This document shows, piece after piece, positions 1 to 7,745 of a stretch of DNA of 64,000 nt (position 1 is the first letter of the stretch; every line of letters starts with the position of its first letter). This stretch comes from Cellulosimicrobium marinum (GTDB lineage Bacteria > Actinomycetota > Actinomycetes > Actinomycetales > Cellulomonadaceae): contig NZ_JAJBZH010000002.1 of the NCBI RefSeq assembly GCF_020551945.1, positions 434,001 to 498,000 of the forward strand. The letters are read 5' to 3'. A model generated the notes under the pieces. That model saw only the letters and a program-made list of their open reading frames with translations, was not told the DNA's origin and did not search any database. Made by a program: the position numbers and the translations under genes.

Positions 1-429
1 GCGTCGATCTACGAGAAGGCGGCGGCCGAGTACTTCGGCGGCGACTACGCCGACCTCGACGGTGGCTTCACGAGCGACGCGTTCGAGGCGATCACGGGGG
101 CGCAGGCCGACCGCAGCGGCGAGCTGGACCTCGCGGAGATCCAGGACCGTCTCGCCGACGGGCCCGTCGCCGTCGGCACGGAGGACGACGACGCGTTCTG
201 GTTCTGGGAGGACGAGGTCGACGACTCGCGGATCGTGCCCAACCACGCGTACGTCGTGGACGAGGTGCGGGAGGTCGACGGCGAGCTGAAGATCCACGTC
301 GTCAACCCGTGGGGGCCTGACGGCGGGTCGCTCGACGGGGAGAACAAGGTCGGCGACCTGTGGCTCACCGAGGCGGAGTACCAGGCGAACTTCGACTCCG
401 TGTACTCCGTCCCGTCGACGAAGGGCTGA
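1..429 (+). CDS. Calpain-like cysteine protease, C-terminal part (partial)
   Basis: The frame is open from the first base, so only the last 142 residues are present. The visible part carries a His in an NHAYVV context and an Asn in a VVNPWG context. These match the second and third members of the Cys-His-Asn triad of calpain-type (family C2) peptidases; the catalytic Cys would lie upstream of the window. The fragment is acidic. It ends 5 nt before a small gene on the same strand, probably co-transcribed. The calpain assignment rests on the His/Asn motifs alone; substrate and location are unknown. Confidence 0.7.
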   Translation, partial: ASIYEKAAAEYFGGDYADLDGGFTSDAFEAITGAQADRSGELDLAEIQDRLADGPVAVGTEDDDAFWFWEDEVDDSRIVPNHAYVVDEVREVDGELKIHVVNPWGPDGGSLDGENKVGDLWLTEAEYQANFDSVYSVPSTKG

Positions 430-434
430 CCGCG

Positions 435-698
435 ATGACTCAGGAGACGACCACCGCCGCGCAGGGCGAGCAGCCGACGTTCGCGGGCGTGCGCGTCGGG
501 GTGATGCGCGTGGGGGTGCGCGGCGACCGGGCGCGGGTCCAGCTCGCGGTGCGCAGCCCGCACCGTCAGGACGTCGTGGTGGTGGACCGCGGCGGCAGCG
601 TGGACCTGCACGGCGCGGGGACGCTGCACGTGGACGCGGTCGACGGGGTCGAGGGGAGCTCGCGCGGCACGGTGACGTTCACGTTCGAGCCGGCGTGA
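435..698 (+). CDS. Small hypothetical protein downstream of calpain-like gene
   Basis: This 87-residue protein starts with ATG at 435, 5 nt after the protease stop, so the two probably form one transcript. It has a short Thr/Gln-rich N-terminus followed by alternating Val-rich segments, predicted to form beta strands. It shows no signal peptide, membrane segment or Cys. The strand pattern and VTFTFEP-type ending recall small DUF6406-like beta proteins, but I cannot confirm a family. A role as partner or inhibitor of the protease is only a guess from position. Confidence 0.6.
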   Translation: MTQETTTAAQGEQPTFAGVRVGVMRVGVRGDRARVQLAVRSPHRQDVVVVDRGGSVDLHGAGTLHVDAVDGVEGSSRGTVTFTFEPA

Positions 699-768
699 CC
701 GACAGGACCGCCACGAGGGCCAGGAGAATCACCGTGTCCGCGACCCGACGTGCTGCGACAATCCGAGG

Positions 769-1488
769 ATGACCACCGCCGCCCCCGCCACCGAGCTCGC
801 GTCCTCCGCCCTCACGGGCACCCTCCTCGCCGTCTGCCGCGTCCACGGTCTCCTGCCCGACGCGGGGACGGTCGGCGTGACGGCCATCGACAAGCGGCCC
901 GTCGACGGGCCGGTCAAGGCGCGACGTCTCGGCCTGTACGCCGACGTCCAGGCGGACCGCGCCAACCACGGCGGTGCCGACCAGGCCGTGTACGCGTACG
1001 GGCAGGACGACGCCGACTGGTGGGCCGGCGAGCTCGGGCGCGACGTCCCTCCGGGCCTGTTCGGGGAGAACCTGCGCGTGCAGGGGATCCCGGTGAGCGG
1101 CGCCCTCGTCGGCGAGCGGTGGTCGGTCGGGACGGCGCTGCTCGAGGTGACCCAGCCCCGCACCCCGTGCGCGACGTTCGCCCGTCGCCTCGACGAGGCC
1201 GGATGGGTCAAGCGGTTCACGGTGGCGAACCGGACCGGGGCCTACCTGCGGGTCGTGCGGCCGGGCGAGGTGCGCGCCGGTGACACGGTCACCGTCTGCT
1301 ACCGGCCGGAGCACGGGGTCGGTCTCGCGGACTGGTTCGGCGCGTGGACGACGCGCGGTGCCGACCCGGCGCGGGCGGCCGGGCTCGCGCAGGCGCTGCT
1401 CGCGGCGCACCTCGGCGGCGACGTGACCCTCACCGACGAGATGCTCGCCCGCGCCGAGACCGCCGCGGGCCGCCGCATCGAGGACTGA
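769..1488 (+). CDS. MOSC domain protein (YiiM-like)
   Basis: A 239-residue protein of the MOSC superfamily, related to the molybdenum cofactor sulfurase C-terminal domain and to YiiM, which acts in Moco-dependent reduction of hydroxylated compounds. Visible landmarks are an NHGG segment near residue 67, GENL near residue 100, and TQPRTPC with the conserved sulfur-carrier Cys near residue 134. A C-terminal helical extension follows, as in YiiM. The start is set by a -10-like GACAAT at 757-762, leaving 6 nt before ATG, so the mRNA is probably leaderless. Molybdate uptake and cofactor genes occur elsewhere in the window. Confidence 0.9.
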   Translation: MTTAAPATELASSALTGTLLAVCRVHGLLPDAGTVGVTAIDKRPVDGPVKARRLGLYADVQADRANHGGADQAVYAYGQDDADWWAGELGRDVPPGLFGENLRVQGIPVSGALVGERWSVGTALLEVTQPRTPCATFARRLDEAGWVKRFTVANRTGAYLRVVRPGEVRAGDTVTVCYRPEHGVGLADWFGAWTTRGADPARAAGLAQALLAAHLGGDVTLTDEMLARAETAAGRRIED

Positions 1489-1522
1489 CGCGCTCGGCGT
1501 CTGCGGACGACGCCGGTCGCGG

Positions 1523-2089
1523 TCAGCGTCCGGCGCGCGGCACCCGGGGGGCGCGCGGACCGCGCGGCGGCTCGTTCGGCGGCCACTCGCCGTCGTCCGA
1601 GCCGTCGTCCGCGCTGAAGAGCAGGTCGTGCAGGCGCACCTGTACGTCCTCGACGTCCGGGACGTCGTGCAGCTCCAGGCCGGGCTTGTCCGTCGCGTCC
1701 GAGATGACGAGGGTGCCGCACCCGAAGAGCCGGTCGATCGGGCCCTTCTCGTAGTTGACGTCGTTGATGCGGTAGAGCGGGATGTCACGGCCCGTGCGCG
1801 TGACGATCCCCGAGCGCATCGCGATGCGCTTGTTCGTCACCGTGTACTCCGTGGTGCGCCAGCGCAGCCACGGCACCCCGACCCAGATCACCGCCGCGAC
1901 GACCGCGACACCGACGGCGGCCCAGCGCGCCACGTCGTCCGGCACGAGCAGCAGCGCGACGACCGCCCCCGCGACGAGGAGCACCAGCAGGACGAGCGGC
2001 CAGAACAGCGCCTTCGCGTGCTCCTTGAGCTCCATGACGACGTGCTCGCCCTCGGTGAGGTGCTTCTCGCTCAGACCCATGGGCGACAT
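1523..2089 (-). CDS. PH domain-containing membrane protein
   Basis: A 188-residue protein with a short cytoplasmic N-terminus, two closely spaced hydrophobic helices at about residues 28-68, and a bacterial PH domain (bPH2 type) carrying YTVTNKRIAMRSGIVTR. The Pro/Arg-rich tail is probably disordered. Proteins of this architecture are membrane-associated and of unknown function in most actinobacteria. ATG at 2089 or at 2080 (MGLSEK) are both possible starts. The next gene on this strand, upstream in transcription, is a histidine phosphatase whose stop lies 9 nt away. Confidence 0.85.
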   Translation of the reverse strand: MSPMGLSEKHLTEGEHVVMELKEHAKALFWPLVLLVLLVAGAVVALLLVPDDVARWAAVGVAVVAAVIWVGVPWLRWRTTEYTVTNKRIAMRSGIVTRTGRDIPLYRINDVNYEKGPIDRLFGCGTLVISDATDKPGLELHDVPDVEDVQVRLHDLLFSADDGSDDGEWPPNEPPRGPRAPRVPRAGR

Positions 2090-2098
2090 CGTGCCACC

Positions 2099-2746
2099 TC
2101 AGCCCGTCGGCGGGAGGTTCCACCCCTCGATCGTGCGCAGCCCGTGACCGAACCCCAGCAGGCAGACCGTCGCGGTGCCCAGCTCCAGGCGCGCACCCAG
2201 CGCGGGCTCGATCCCGAGCCACACCGTCGCGAGGACGCGCAGCACGTGGCCGTGGGCGAACAGCACGACGTCCCCGCCGTCGCGCAGCGCGGGCTCCACC
2301 CGCCCGACGACGCGCGCGCACCGTGCGGCGACGTCGTCCAGGCCCTCGCCCCGGTGCCCGTCCGGGGACGTCAGGACGTTCACCCCGTCGCGGAAGAGGA
2401 GCCAGTCCCGCCCGAGGGCCGCGGACACCTCCGGCGTCGTGCGCCCCTCGACGGGGCCGTAGTCCCACTCGACCAGGTCGTCGTCCGTCGTCGCCCCCGG
2501 GTAGCCGGCGAGGTCGGCCGTGCGCCGCGCACGCTGCCGCGGGCTGGCGAGCACGACGGCGGGGCGTCGCCCCCGCGCGTCGGCCCACCGCTGCAGCCAC
2601 ACGCCCGCCGTGACGGCCTGCTGCTCGCCCGCGACGGTGAGGGGCACGTCGGTGCGGCCGGTGTGCCGACCCGTCGCGCTCCACTCCGTCTCCCCGTGGC
2701 GCACGAGCACGAGCTGCGGGTCGGGTGCGGTGTCCGGGACGCTCAT
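2099..2746 (-). CDS. Histidine phosphatase family protein
   Basis: A 215-residue branch-1 histidine phosphatase (phosphoglycerate mutase-like). The RHG motif appears as LVRHGETEW near residue 15, with a second core His in LFAHGHV near residue 168. The substrate cannot be read from sequence; relatives include phosphosugar and nucleoside phosphatases. An AGGAAGG ribosome binding site lies before ATG at 2746. The gene ends 9 nt before the PH-domain gene start, so the two are probably one transcript. Confidence 0.9.
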   Translation of the reverse strand: MSVPDTAPDPQLVLVRHGETEWSATGRHTGRTDVPLTVAGEQQAVTAGVWLQRWADARGRRPAVVLASPRQRARRTADLAGYPGATTDDDLVEWDYGPVEGRTTPEVSAALGRDWLLFRDGVNVLTSPDGHRGEGLDDVAARCARVVGRVEPALRDGGDVVLFAHGHVLRVLATVWLGIEPALGARLELGTATVCLLGFGHGLRTIEGWNLPPTG

Positions 2747-2844
2747 GCCGGGGCCTTCCTGCGGGGGAGCGGTACCCCAGCAGGATCACCCGGGCCCCCG
2801 CGCGGCGCGCGGCGAGCGGTCCGGGGAGGCTCGGGGGGACGAGC

Positions 2845-2958
2845 TCAGTCGGCGACGCCGTCCACGCCGTTGATCGCGAGGAACACGACGAGGGCGCCGA
2901 GCAGCACGACGGCGAAGGCCGTCGCGACGAGGAGGACGGTTCGGGGGCGCACGCGCAC
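2845..2958 (-). CDS. Very small single-pass membrane protein
   Basis: A candidate 37-residue protein beginning with GTG at 2958, with GGAG 6 nt upstream. It has an Arg-rich start (VRVRPR), one hydrophobic helix of about 20 residues, and a short acidic tail ending GVDGVAD. Basic charge before the helix suggests N-in orientation. Such tiny membrane proteins are common in actinobacteria and usually unannotated. The frame is open much further upstream, so the start rests on the ribosome binding site and on the divergent DinB-type gene beginning at 3022. Confidence 0.5.
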   Translation of the reverse strand: MRVRPRTVLLVATAFAVVLLGALVVFLAINGVDGVAD

Positions 2959-3021
2959 GGGGAGCTCCGGGGGTCGGTGTGGGTCGGTCCCCCTAGTGTC
3001 ACCCGGAGGAGGTGGTCCACG

Positions 3022-3642
3022 ATGCCGGAGAGCGGAACCACGCAGCGGTACGGCAGCCCGGAGTTCGACTGGTCGATCCTCGCCGAGCCGACGGCGCTCG
3101 CGGTGGTGCGCGGTCAGCTCGGCTTCTCCTGGCTCGTCCTCGCGGAACGGCTCGCGACGCTGACGCAGGGCGAGATGGACCACGAGCCCGGACCGGGCGC
3201 CCTGCGCGTGGTCCGGCGCGGCGAGGAGCGCTCGCCCCGCACGCTCGGTCCCGGCGAGTGGGTCATGGAGTGGCCGGCGGAGCCCGACTCGCCACAGCCC
3301 CGCACGATCGGGTGGCTCGTCGCGCACCTCACCGAGGCGTTCGCCGAGCGGTGGGAGTGGACGTTCGGCGAGCACGCCACCCGGCGTGACGGCGTGCCGC
3401 TCTCGGGCGACGTCGACGAGGCCGTGGCCGGGCTACGGGACGTCGTGGAACGGTGGCGCGCCGCCGTCGACGCCCTGCCCGAGGACCAGACCTTCACCGT
3501 CGGGCTGAGCCAGGCGACGGAGATCGACGCGCAGTCGCCGTTCGCCCACCTCGTGGCGCACATGAACCGCGAGCTCATCCACCACGGCGCGGAGATCATG
3601 GTGCTGCAGGACCTCCACCGCGCGTCCGACGTCACACGCTGA
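3022..3642 (+). CDS. DinB family protein
   Basis: A 206-residue protein with the DinB/YfiT-like four-helix pattern, including TIGWLVAHLTEAF around residue 95 and HLVAHMNRELIHHGAEI near the C-terminus. His residues in these helices are the usual divalent-metal ligands. Actinobacterial members are thiol-dependent transferases or of unknown function. A strong GGAGGAGG at 3005-3012 fixes the ATG at 3022. Confidence 0.82.
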   Translation: MPESGTTQRYGSPEFDWSILAEPTALAVVRGQLGFSWLVLAERLATLTQGEMDHEPGPGALRVVRRGEERSPRTLGPGEWVMEWPAEPDSPQPRTIGWLVAHLTEAFAERWEWTFGEHATRRDGVPLSGDVDEAVAGLRDVVERWRAAVDALPEDQTFTVGLSQATEIDAQSPFAHLVAHMNRELIHHGAEIMVLQDLHRASDVTR

Positions 3643-3681
3643 CGCGGAATCCGCGACGCGCGGCGGCGGTTGTCACCTCAC

Positions 3682-4362
3682 ATGACCCAGACCCCCGCTG
3701 CGGAGACCGTGAAGATCGACGTCTGGTCCGACGTCGCGTGCCCCTGGTGCTACGTCGGCAAGCGCCGCCTCGAGACCGCGCTCACCCGGCTCGCGGACGC
3801 CGGCTTCGCCCACCCCGTCGAGATCGAGTACCACTCGTTCGAGCTCGCCCCGGACACCCCGGTCGACTTCGACGGCACGGAGGTCGACTTCCTCGTGGGG
3901 CACAAGGGCATGCCGCGCGAGCAGGTCGAGCGGATGCTGGACCAGATGACGCAGCTCGCCGCGGCCGAGGGCCTCGCGTACGACTTCGACGCGCTGCGCC
4001 ACACGAAGACCCTCACCGCCCACGAGCTGCTGCACCACGCGAAGGCTCACGGGCGCCAGGTCGAGATGAAGGAGCGCCTGCTCAAGGCGTACTTCGAGGA
4101 GGGCGCGCACGTCGGCCGCCTCGACGTGCTCGCCGACCTCGCCGCCGAGGTGGGCCTCGACCGCGACGAGACGGTGGCCGTGCTGGAGGACGGCCGGTAC
4201 GCCGACGCCGTGCGGGCCGACGTCGACCAGGCGCGCGCCTACGGCATCACCGGCGTCCCGTTCTTCGTCGTCGACGGGCGGTACGGGGTCTCAGGCGCGC
4301 AGGACCCGGCGGTGTTCGTCCAGGTGCTCGAGCAGGCCGTCGCCGAACGCGACGTCGCCTGA
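3682..4362 (+). CDS. DsbA family oxidoreductase, FrnE-like
   Basis: A 226-residue cytosolic thioredoxin-fold protein of the DsbA/FrnE group. The active site is C20-P-W-C23, followed by YVGKRRL, and the cis-Pro loop reads TGVPFFVVDG near residue 194. The all-helical insertion between them is typical of FrnE. No signal peptide is present. ATG at 3682 is used here; an in-frame TTG at 3670 would add four residues, and neither has a clear ribosome binding site. Members act as disulfide isomerases or oxidoreductases in oxidative stress. Confidence 0.9.
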   Translation: MTQTPAAETVKIDVWSDVACPWCYVGKRRLETALTRLADAGFAHPVEIEYHSFELAPDTPVDFDGTEVDFLVGHKGMPREQVERMLDQMTQLAAAEGLAYDFDALRHTKTLTAHELLHHAKAHGRQVEMKERLLKAYFEEGAHVGRLDVLADLAAEVGLDRDETVAVLEDGRYADAVRADVDQARAYGITGVPFFVVDGRYGVSGAQDPAVFVQVLEQAVAERDVA

Positions 4363-4519
4363 GGCGAGCCGGCAGGTGCGCGACCTATCTCACACTCGGC
4401 CCGGTAGCCGTGCGACTGCGTATCACGGAGACTGGGGGAATCGTCGACACCGCGGCGAGGCCCGCGACGCAGCCGGCCCACGCGCACCGGCGCACGTGCC
4501 ACCCACGAGGAGGACTCCC

Positions 4520-4693
4520 ATGACGGACACCACCCTGTTCCACTCGATCGCCAACCCCCGCCGCACGACGCTCATGAGCGTCTCCGCCGCGGACGCCGCC
4601 GCCCCGCACCGCGAGACCGCGCCCGCGCTGACGATGGTCGGCAGCGACGACGCGGGCACCTGCGCCGACGGGACCTGCGCCCTCCCCGACTGA
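4520..4693 (+). CDS. Small protein with C-terminal Cys-X4-Cys motif
   Basis: A 57-residue protein with ATG at 4520 and a good AGGAGG at 4508-4513. The N-terminal 40 residues are Thr/Ala/Ser-rich without a membrane segment. The only cysteines lie at the end, in GTCADGTCALPD. That layout (bland leader, short Cys-bearing end) suits either a redox or metal-binding mini-protein or a peptide precursor; no modifying enzyme is adjacent. The 157 nt upstream of the start hold no other gene. I do not recognise a family. Confidence 0.55.
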   Translation: MTDTTLFHSIANPRRTTLMSVSAADAAAPHRETAPALTMVGSDDAGTCADGTCALPD

Positions 4694-4705
4694 CCGGGCA
4701 GCGGG

Positions 4706-5653
4706 TCAGTTCCCGCGGTGGTCCTGGATCGACAGCTTCGGTCCCCGGCGCGGGGGCCTGGCCCGCCCCGAGATCTCCAGCAGCCGCACGACGCGGTAGC
4801 GGTGCGGGCTGAACGGGGCGAGGAGCTCGAGCATCCGCTCGTCGTCGACGCGCTCGCCGACGAGCGCCCAGCCCACCGCCTTCGACAGGTGGTAGTCCCC
4901 GACGGACACGGCGTCGGCGTCGCCGAGCGCGCGCTGCGCCACCTCGGCCGCCGTCCACACCCCCACCCCGGGCACGACGCGCAGCCGCGCGTGCGCCGCG
5001 GCGGCGCCCTGGGCGTCGAGCACGTCCGCGCACTCCTCCAGCCGGCGCGCGACGCGCGCCGCCGCGACGACCGTGCGGGCCCGGCCCGGGTCCACCCCGG
5101 CCCGGTGCCAGTCCCAAGACGGCACGCCCGCCCACGTCGCGGCGTCGGGCACGACGAGCATCCCCGCCTCCCCGGCGGGTCCGGGCGCGGGCTCGCCGTA
5201 GCGGCGCAGCAGCCAGGCCCACGACCGCCACGCCGCGACCGACTGCACGCGCTGCTCGAGGACCGCGGGTACGAGAGCCTCGAGGACGCGGCCCGTGCGC
5301 GGGATCCGCAGCCCGGGCGAGCGCCGGTGGGTGTCGCGCACCTGCGGGGGAGGGGCGAACCCCTCGTCGTCGTCCTGCTCACCGAGCAGGTGCGGGAGCC
5401 CGTCGAGGGTCTCCTGCGCGCCCGGGCCCCACGCGTGGCACACGACCTCCGAGGGCCCGGCCTGGACGAGGCGGCACGTCACGGGCCCGGAGTCCGCGCG
5501 GCTCGTGCGCCACACCTCGCCGGACGGGGTGCGACGGAACGTCGGGTCGTAGGGTCCGCGCGCGAGGCGCGCGAGGGTCAGCCCGAGGTCGAGCGGTCGA
5601 GCCGACGTCAGCCGCCGCGCCGTCGGCGGGGCGGTGCTCGGCAGGACGGTCAC
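4706..5653 (-). CDS. DNA-3-methyladenine glycosylase 2 family protein (AlkA-like)
   Basis: A 315-residue protein of the HhH-GPD base-excision family. The helix-hairpin-helix reads VVPGVGVW near residue 223, and the catalytic Asp lies in VGDYHLS near residue 250. VLEQRVQ, near residue 130, is the usual family signature before the HhH core. It would remove alkylated bases from DNA. The chosen GTG at 5653 is preceded by a -10-like GACGAT with a 6-nt gap; the frame stays open upstream but that part is shadow of rnhA. It converges on the small Cys-peptide gene with 12 nt between stops. Confidence 0.86.
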   Translation of the reverse strand: MTVLPSTAPPTARRLTSARPLDLGLTLARLARGPYDPTFRRTPSGEVWRTSRADSGPVTCRLVQAGPSEVVCHAWGPGAQETLDGLPHLLGEQDDDEGFAPPPQVRDTHRRSPGLRIPRTGRVLEALVPAVLEQRVQSVAAWRSWAWLLRRYGEPAPGPAGEAGMLVVPDAATWAGVPSWDWHRAGVDPGRARTVVAAARVARRLEECADVLDAQGAAAAHARLRVVPGVGVWTAAEVAQRALGDADAVSVGDYHLSKAVGWALVGERVDDERMLELLAPFSPHRYRVVRLLEISGRARPPRRGPKLSIQDHRGN

Positions 5654-5682
5654 CCGACCATCGTCGCACCCGCCGCCGACGG

Positions 5683-6258
5683 TCAGTCGAACAGGGTGTC
5701 CATGTCCCACGAGCGGTCCGCGGCGGCGGTGCGCGACGTCGCGGGGACGGCGGCCTGCGACCCGCGGCCCGACGCGGCGCCCGGGCCGCCCAGCTCCGGG
5801 ACGAGCGTGCCGTCGACGTCGCCGCGTCCCGCGGCCCAGTCCTGCGCGGCGAGCCCGGCGAGCTGGTCGGCCCGCTCGTTGAACGGGTCGCCCACGTGCC
5901 CCCGCACCCACCGGAACCGGACCGGGCCCGCGCGCTCGGTGATGGCACGGTCGATCGCCCGGACCAGCTCGAGGTTCTTCACCGGCTGCCCGCCGGCCGT
6001 CCGCCAGCCCTTGCGCTTCCACGCGACGACCCACTCGGACGCGCACTTGATCGCGTACTGCGAGTCCGACTCGATGAGCAGGGGCTCGGCGCCGGGATGG
6101 GCCCGCACGGCCTGCAGGAGGGCCGTGAGCTCCGCGACCTGGTTGGTGCCGCTCGCGGCTCCACCGGAGTCGAACGCGCCGTCGTGGTTGATCCACGCCC
6201 ACCCGATGGCGCCACCGGGGTTGCTCAGGCACGACCCGTCGGTGCTGACAGTGATCAC
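5683..6258 (-). CDS. rnhA: Ribonuclease HI
   Basis: A 191-residue RNase HI, which cleaves RNA in RNA-DNA hybrids. The catalytic carboxylates are D7 (STDGS), E43 (VAEL), D65 (ESDSQ) and D131, with the flexible-loop His H121 in RGHVGD. All are present. The C-terminus extends about 45 residues beyond E. coli RNase HI as an Ala/Gly-rich tail ending SWDMDTLFD. GAGGAG five bases before GTG at 6258 sets the start. It lies 29 nt upstream of the AlkA-like gene, suggesting a small DNA-maintenance operon. Confidence 0.95.
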   Translation of the reverse strand: MITVSTDGSCLSNPGGAIGWAWINHDGAFDSGGAASGTNQVAELTALLQAVRAHPGAEPLLIESDSQYAIKCASEWVVAWKRKGWRTAGGQPVKNLELVRAIDRAITERAGPVRFRWVRGHVGDPFNERADQLAGLAAQDWAAGRGDVDGTLVPELGGPGAASGRGSQAAVPATSRTAAADRSWDMDTLFD

Positions 6259-6502
6259 TGCGCTCCTCGATCCACTGTGCGTCTCGATGACGCACCCTCG
6301 CGCCGGCGGCGGCGCGGGGGCGACTACGTCGACCCATTCTCCCCTGTCCGGGGACGTGCCCGGTGCACCGTCCGCGCGTCGGGCCCGAGGCGTCCCCGGG
6401 CGGGCAGGCGGGTGGAGGCGCGGTGCGGTCGGGGTCGCCTCAGGGGCGGACCGGGGGGTTACCCCATGGTGCGCCGCCGCCCGGGCACCGACGCTGGGAG
6501 GC

Positions 6503-7249
6503 ATGGTCGCGGGGGTCGTCGAGATGTGGCGCGGGGTCGAGTCGTGGTTGCTCGCGCTCGTCGACTCCGCGTGGGCCCTGCCGGCGCTGTTCGGCGCGAC
6601 CGCCGTCGACGGGGTGTTCCCGCCCGTGCCCGGCGAGACGGTGGTGGTGCTGCTCGCCGTGGCCGCGCAGTCCGGCGGCGGCGTCGCCTGGTGGCTCGTC
6701 GTGCTCGTCGCGGCGCTCGGGGCGTGGTGCGGCGACCAGCTCGCCTACGCCCTCGGCCGCGCCGTGGGGACGCGCGGGCTGCCCGCGCTGCGGGGCTCTC
6801 GCGGCACCCGTGCCGTGGCCTGGGCGGCACGCTCCCTCGACCGGCGTGGCGCGGCCGTCGTGCTGGGCGCGCGGTTCGTGCCCGTGGGCCGGACGGCCGT
6901 CAACGTCACCGCCGGTGCGGTCCGGTTCTCCCGGCGCCGGTTCATGGCGCTCTCGGCGGTCGCGTCGGCGGGCTGGGCCGCGTACACGTTCGCGGTCGGC
7001 ACGTTGGCCGCACGCTGGTTCGACGGCAACCCGCTGCTCGCCGTGGCCGTCGGTGTCGCGGTCGGGACGGTCGTCGGGGTCGTCGTCGACCGCGTCGTCG
7101 CGGCGTGCTCGGGGTGCAGGGGACAGGACGCGGCGCGAGGGGCGGCACGGCCCCCCCCCCGAGCCGCGCGCCCGCGAGGTGAGGACCGCGGTCAGGAGAC
7201 GCCGAGCAGGTCGATGACGAAGATCAGCGTCTTGCCCGACAGGCGGTGA
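6503..7249 (+). CDS. DedA family membrane protein
   Basis: A 248-residue DedA/SNARE-associated protein. DedA proteins are inner-membrane proteins with re-entrant loops that support lipid-carrier recycling and envelope integrity. Typical segments are DGVFPPVPGETVV near residue 35 and GARFVPVGRTAVNVTAG near residue 125, with several hydrophobic helices. GGGAGG at 6496-6501 supports ATG at 6503. Odd: the C-terminal tail crosses a run of ten C at 7151-7160 and then overlaps the end of the convergent FKBP gene by 58 nt. One extra C would instead stop the frame at 7182, so the true C-terminus is uncertain. Confidence 0.85.
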   Translation: MVAGVVEMWRGVESWLLALVDSAWALPALFGATAVDGVFPPVPGETVVVLLAVAAQSGGGVAWWLVVLVAALGAWCGDQLAYALGRAVGTRGLPALRGSRGTRAVAWAARSLDRRGAAVVLGARFVPVGRTAVNVTAGAVRFSRRRFMALSAVASAGWAAYTFAVGTLAARWFDGNPLLAVAVGVAVGTVVGVVVDRVVAACSGCRGQDAARGAARPPPRAARPRGEDRGQETPSRSMTKISVLPDRR

Positions 7250-7563
7250 CCGCCGCCCGCGGGACCGTAGGCGAGCTCCGGCGGGACGACGAGCTTGCGG
7301 CGCCCGCCGACCTTCATGCCGGGGATGCCCTGCTGCCAGCCCGCGATGAGGCTGCGCAGCGGGAAGTTGATGGACTGGCCGCGGTTCCAGGAGGCGTCGA
7401 ACTCCTCGCCGGTCTCGTACTCCACGCCGAGGTAGTGCACGTCGACGGTCGACCCGGCGGCGGCCTCCGGGCCGTCGCCGACGACGAGGTCCTCGACGAC
7501 CAGCTCGGTGGGTGCGGGGCCCTCGGGCGCGTCGATCTCGGGACGTTCAGGCTGTGTGCTCAT
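7192..7563 (-). CDS. FKBP-type peptidyl-prolyl cis-trans isomerase
   Basis: A 123-residue single-domain FKBP without a signal peptide, so a cytosolic prolyl isomerase. The canonical run VDVHYLG, FDASWNRG, LIAGWQQGIPGMKVGG and PPELAYG is complete. The C-terminus ends IDLLGVS. A -10-like TTGGAT ends 7 nt before ATG at 7563, so the message may be leaderless. Its 3' end is overlapped by the convergent DedA tail. Confidence 0.95.
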   Translation of the reverse strand: MSTQPERPEIDAPEGPAPTELVVEDLVVGDGPEAAAGSTVDVHYLGVEYETGEEFDASWNRGQSINFPLRSLIAGWQQGIPGMKVGGRRKLVVPPELAYGPAGGGHRLSGKTLIFVIDLLGVS

Positions 7564-7745
7564 GGCGTCGATCCAACCACGACGACCGCCGGTCCACCGA
7601 GCGCTCGAGCCGCGCCGGGCCCTCGGGCCCCGGGCTCCGTGACCCCGGGTCGCCGGGCTCCCGGACGGTCGGGCGACGGCACCCCGCCGCGCGGACGTTC
7701 GGTGGTGCGAAACACGCGGGGCGTGGAAATCGCCATGATGGGGAC

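Noticed and set aside
4363-4519. Leader of the small Cys peptide considered as a SAM or cysteine-responsive riboswitch.
   Set aside because: The conserved core sequences of known sulfur-related riboswitches are not present, and no strong alternative stem could be drawn by eye.
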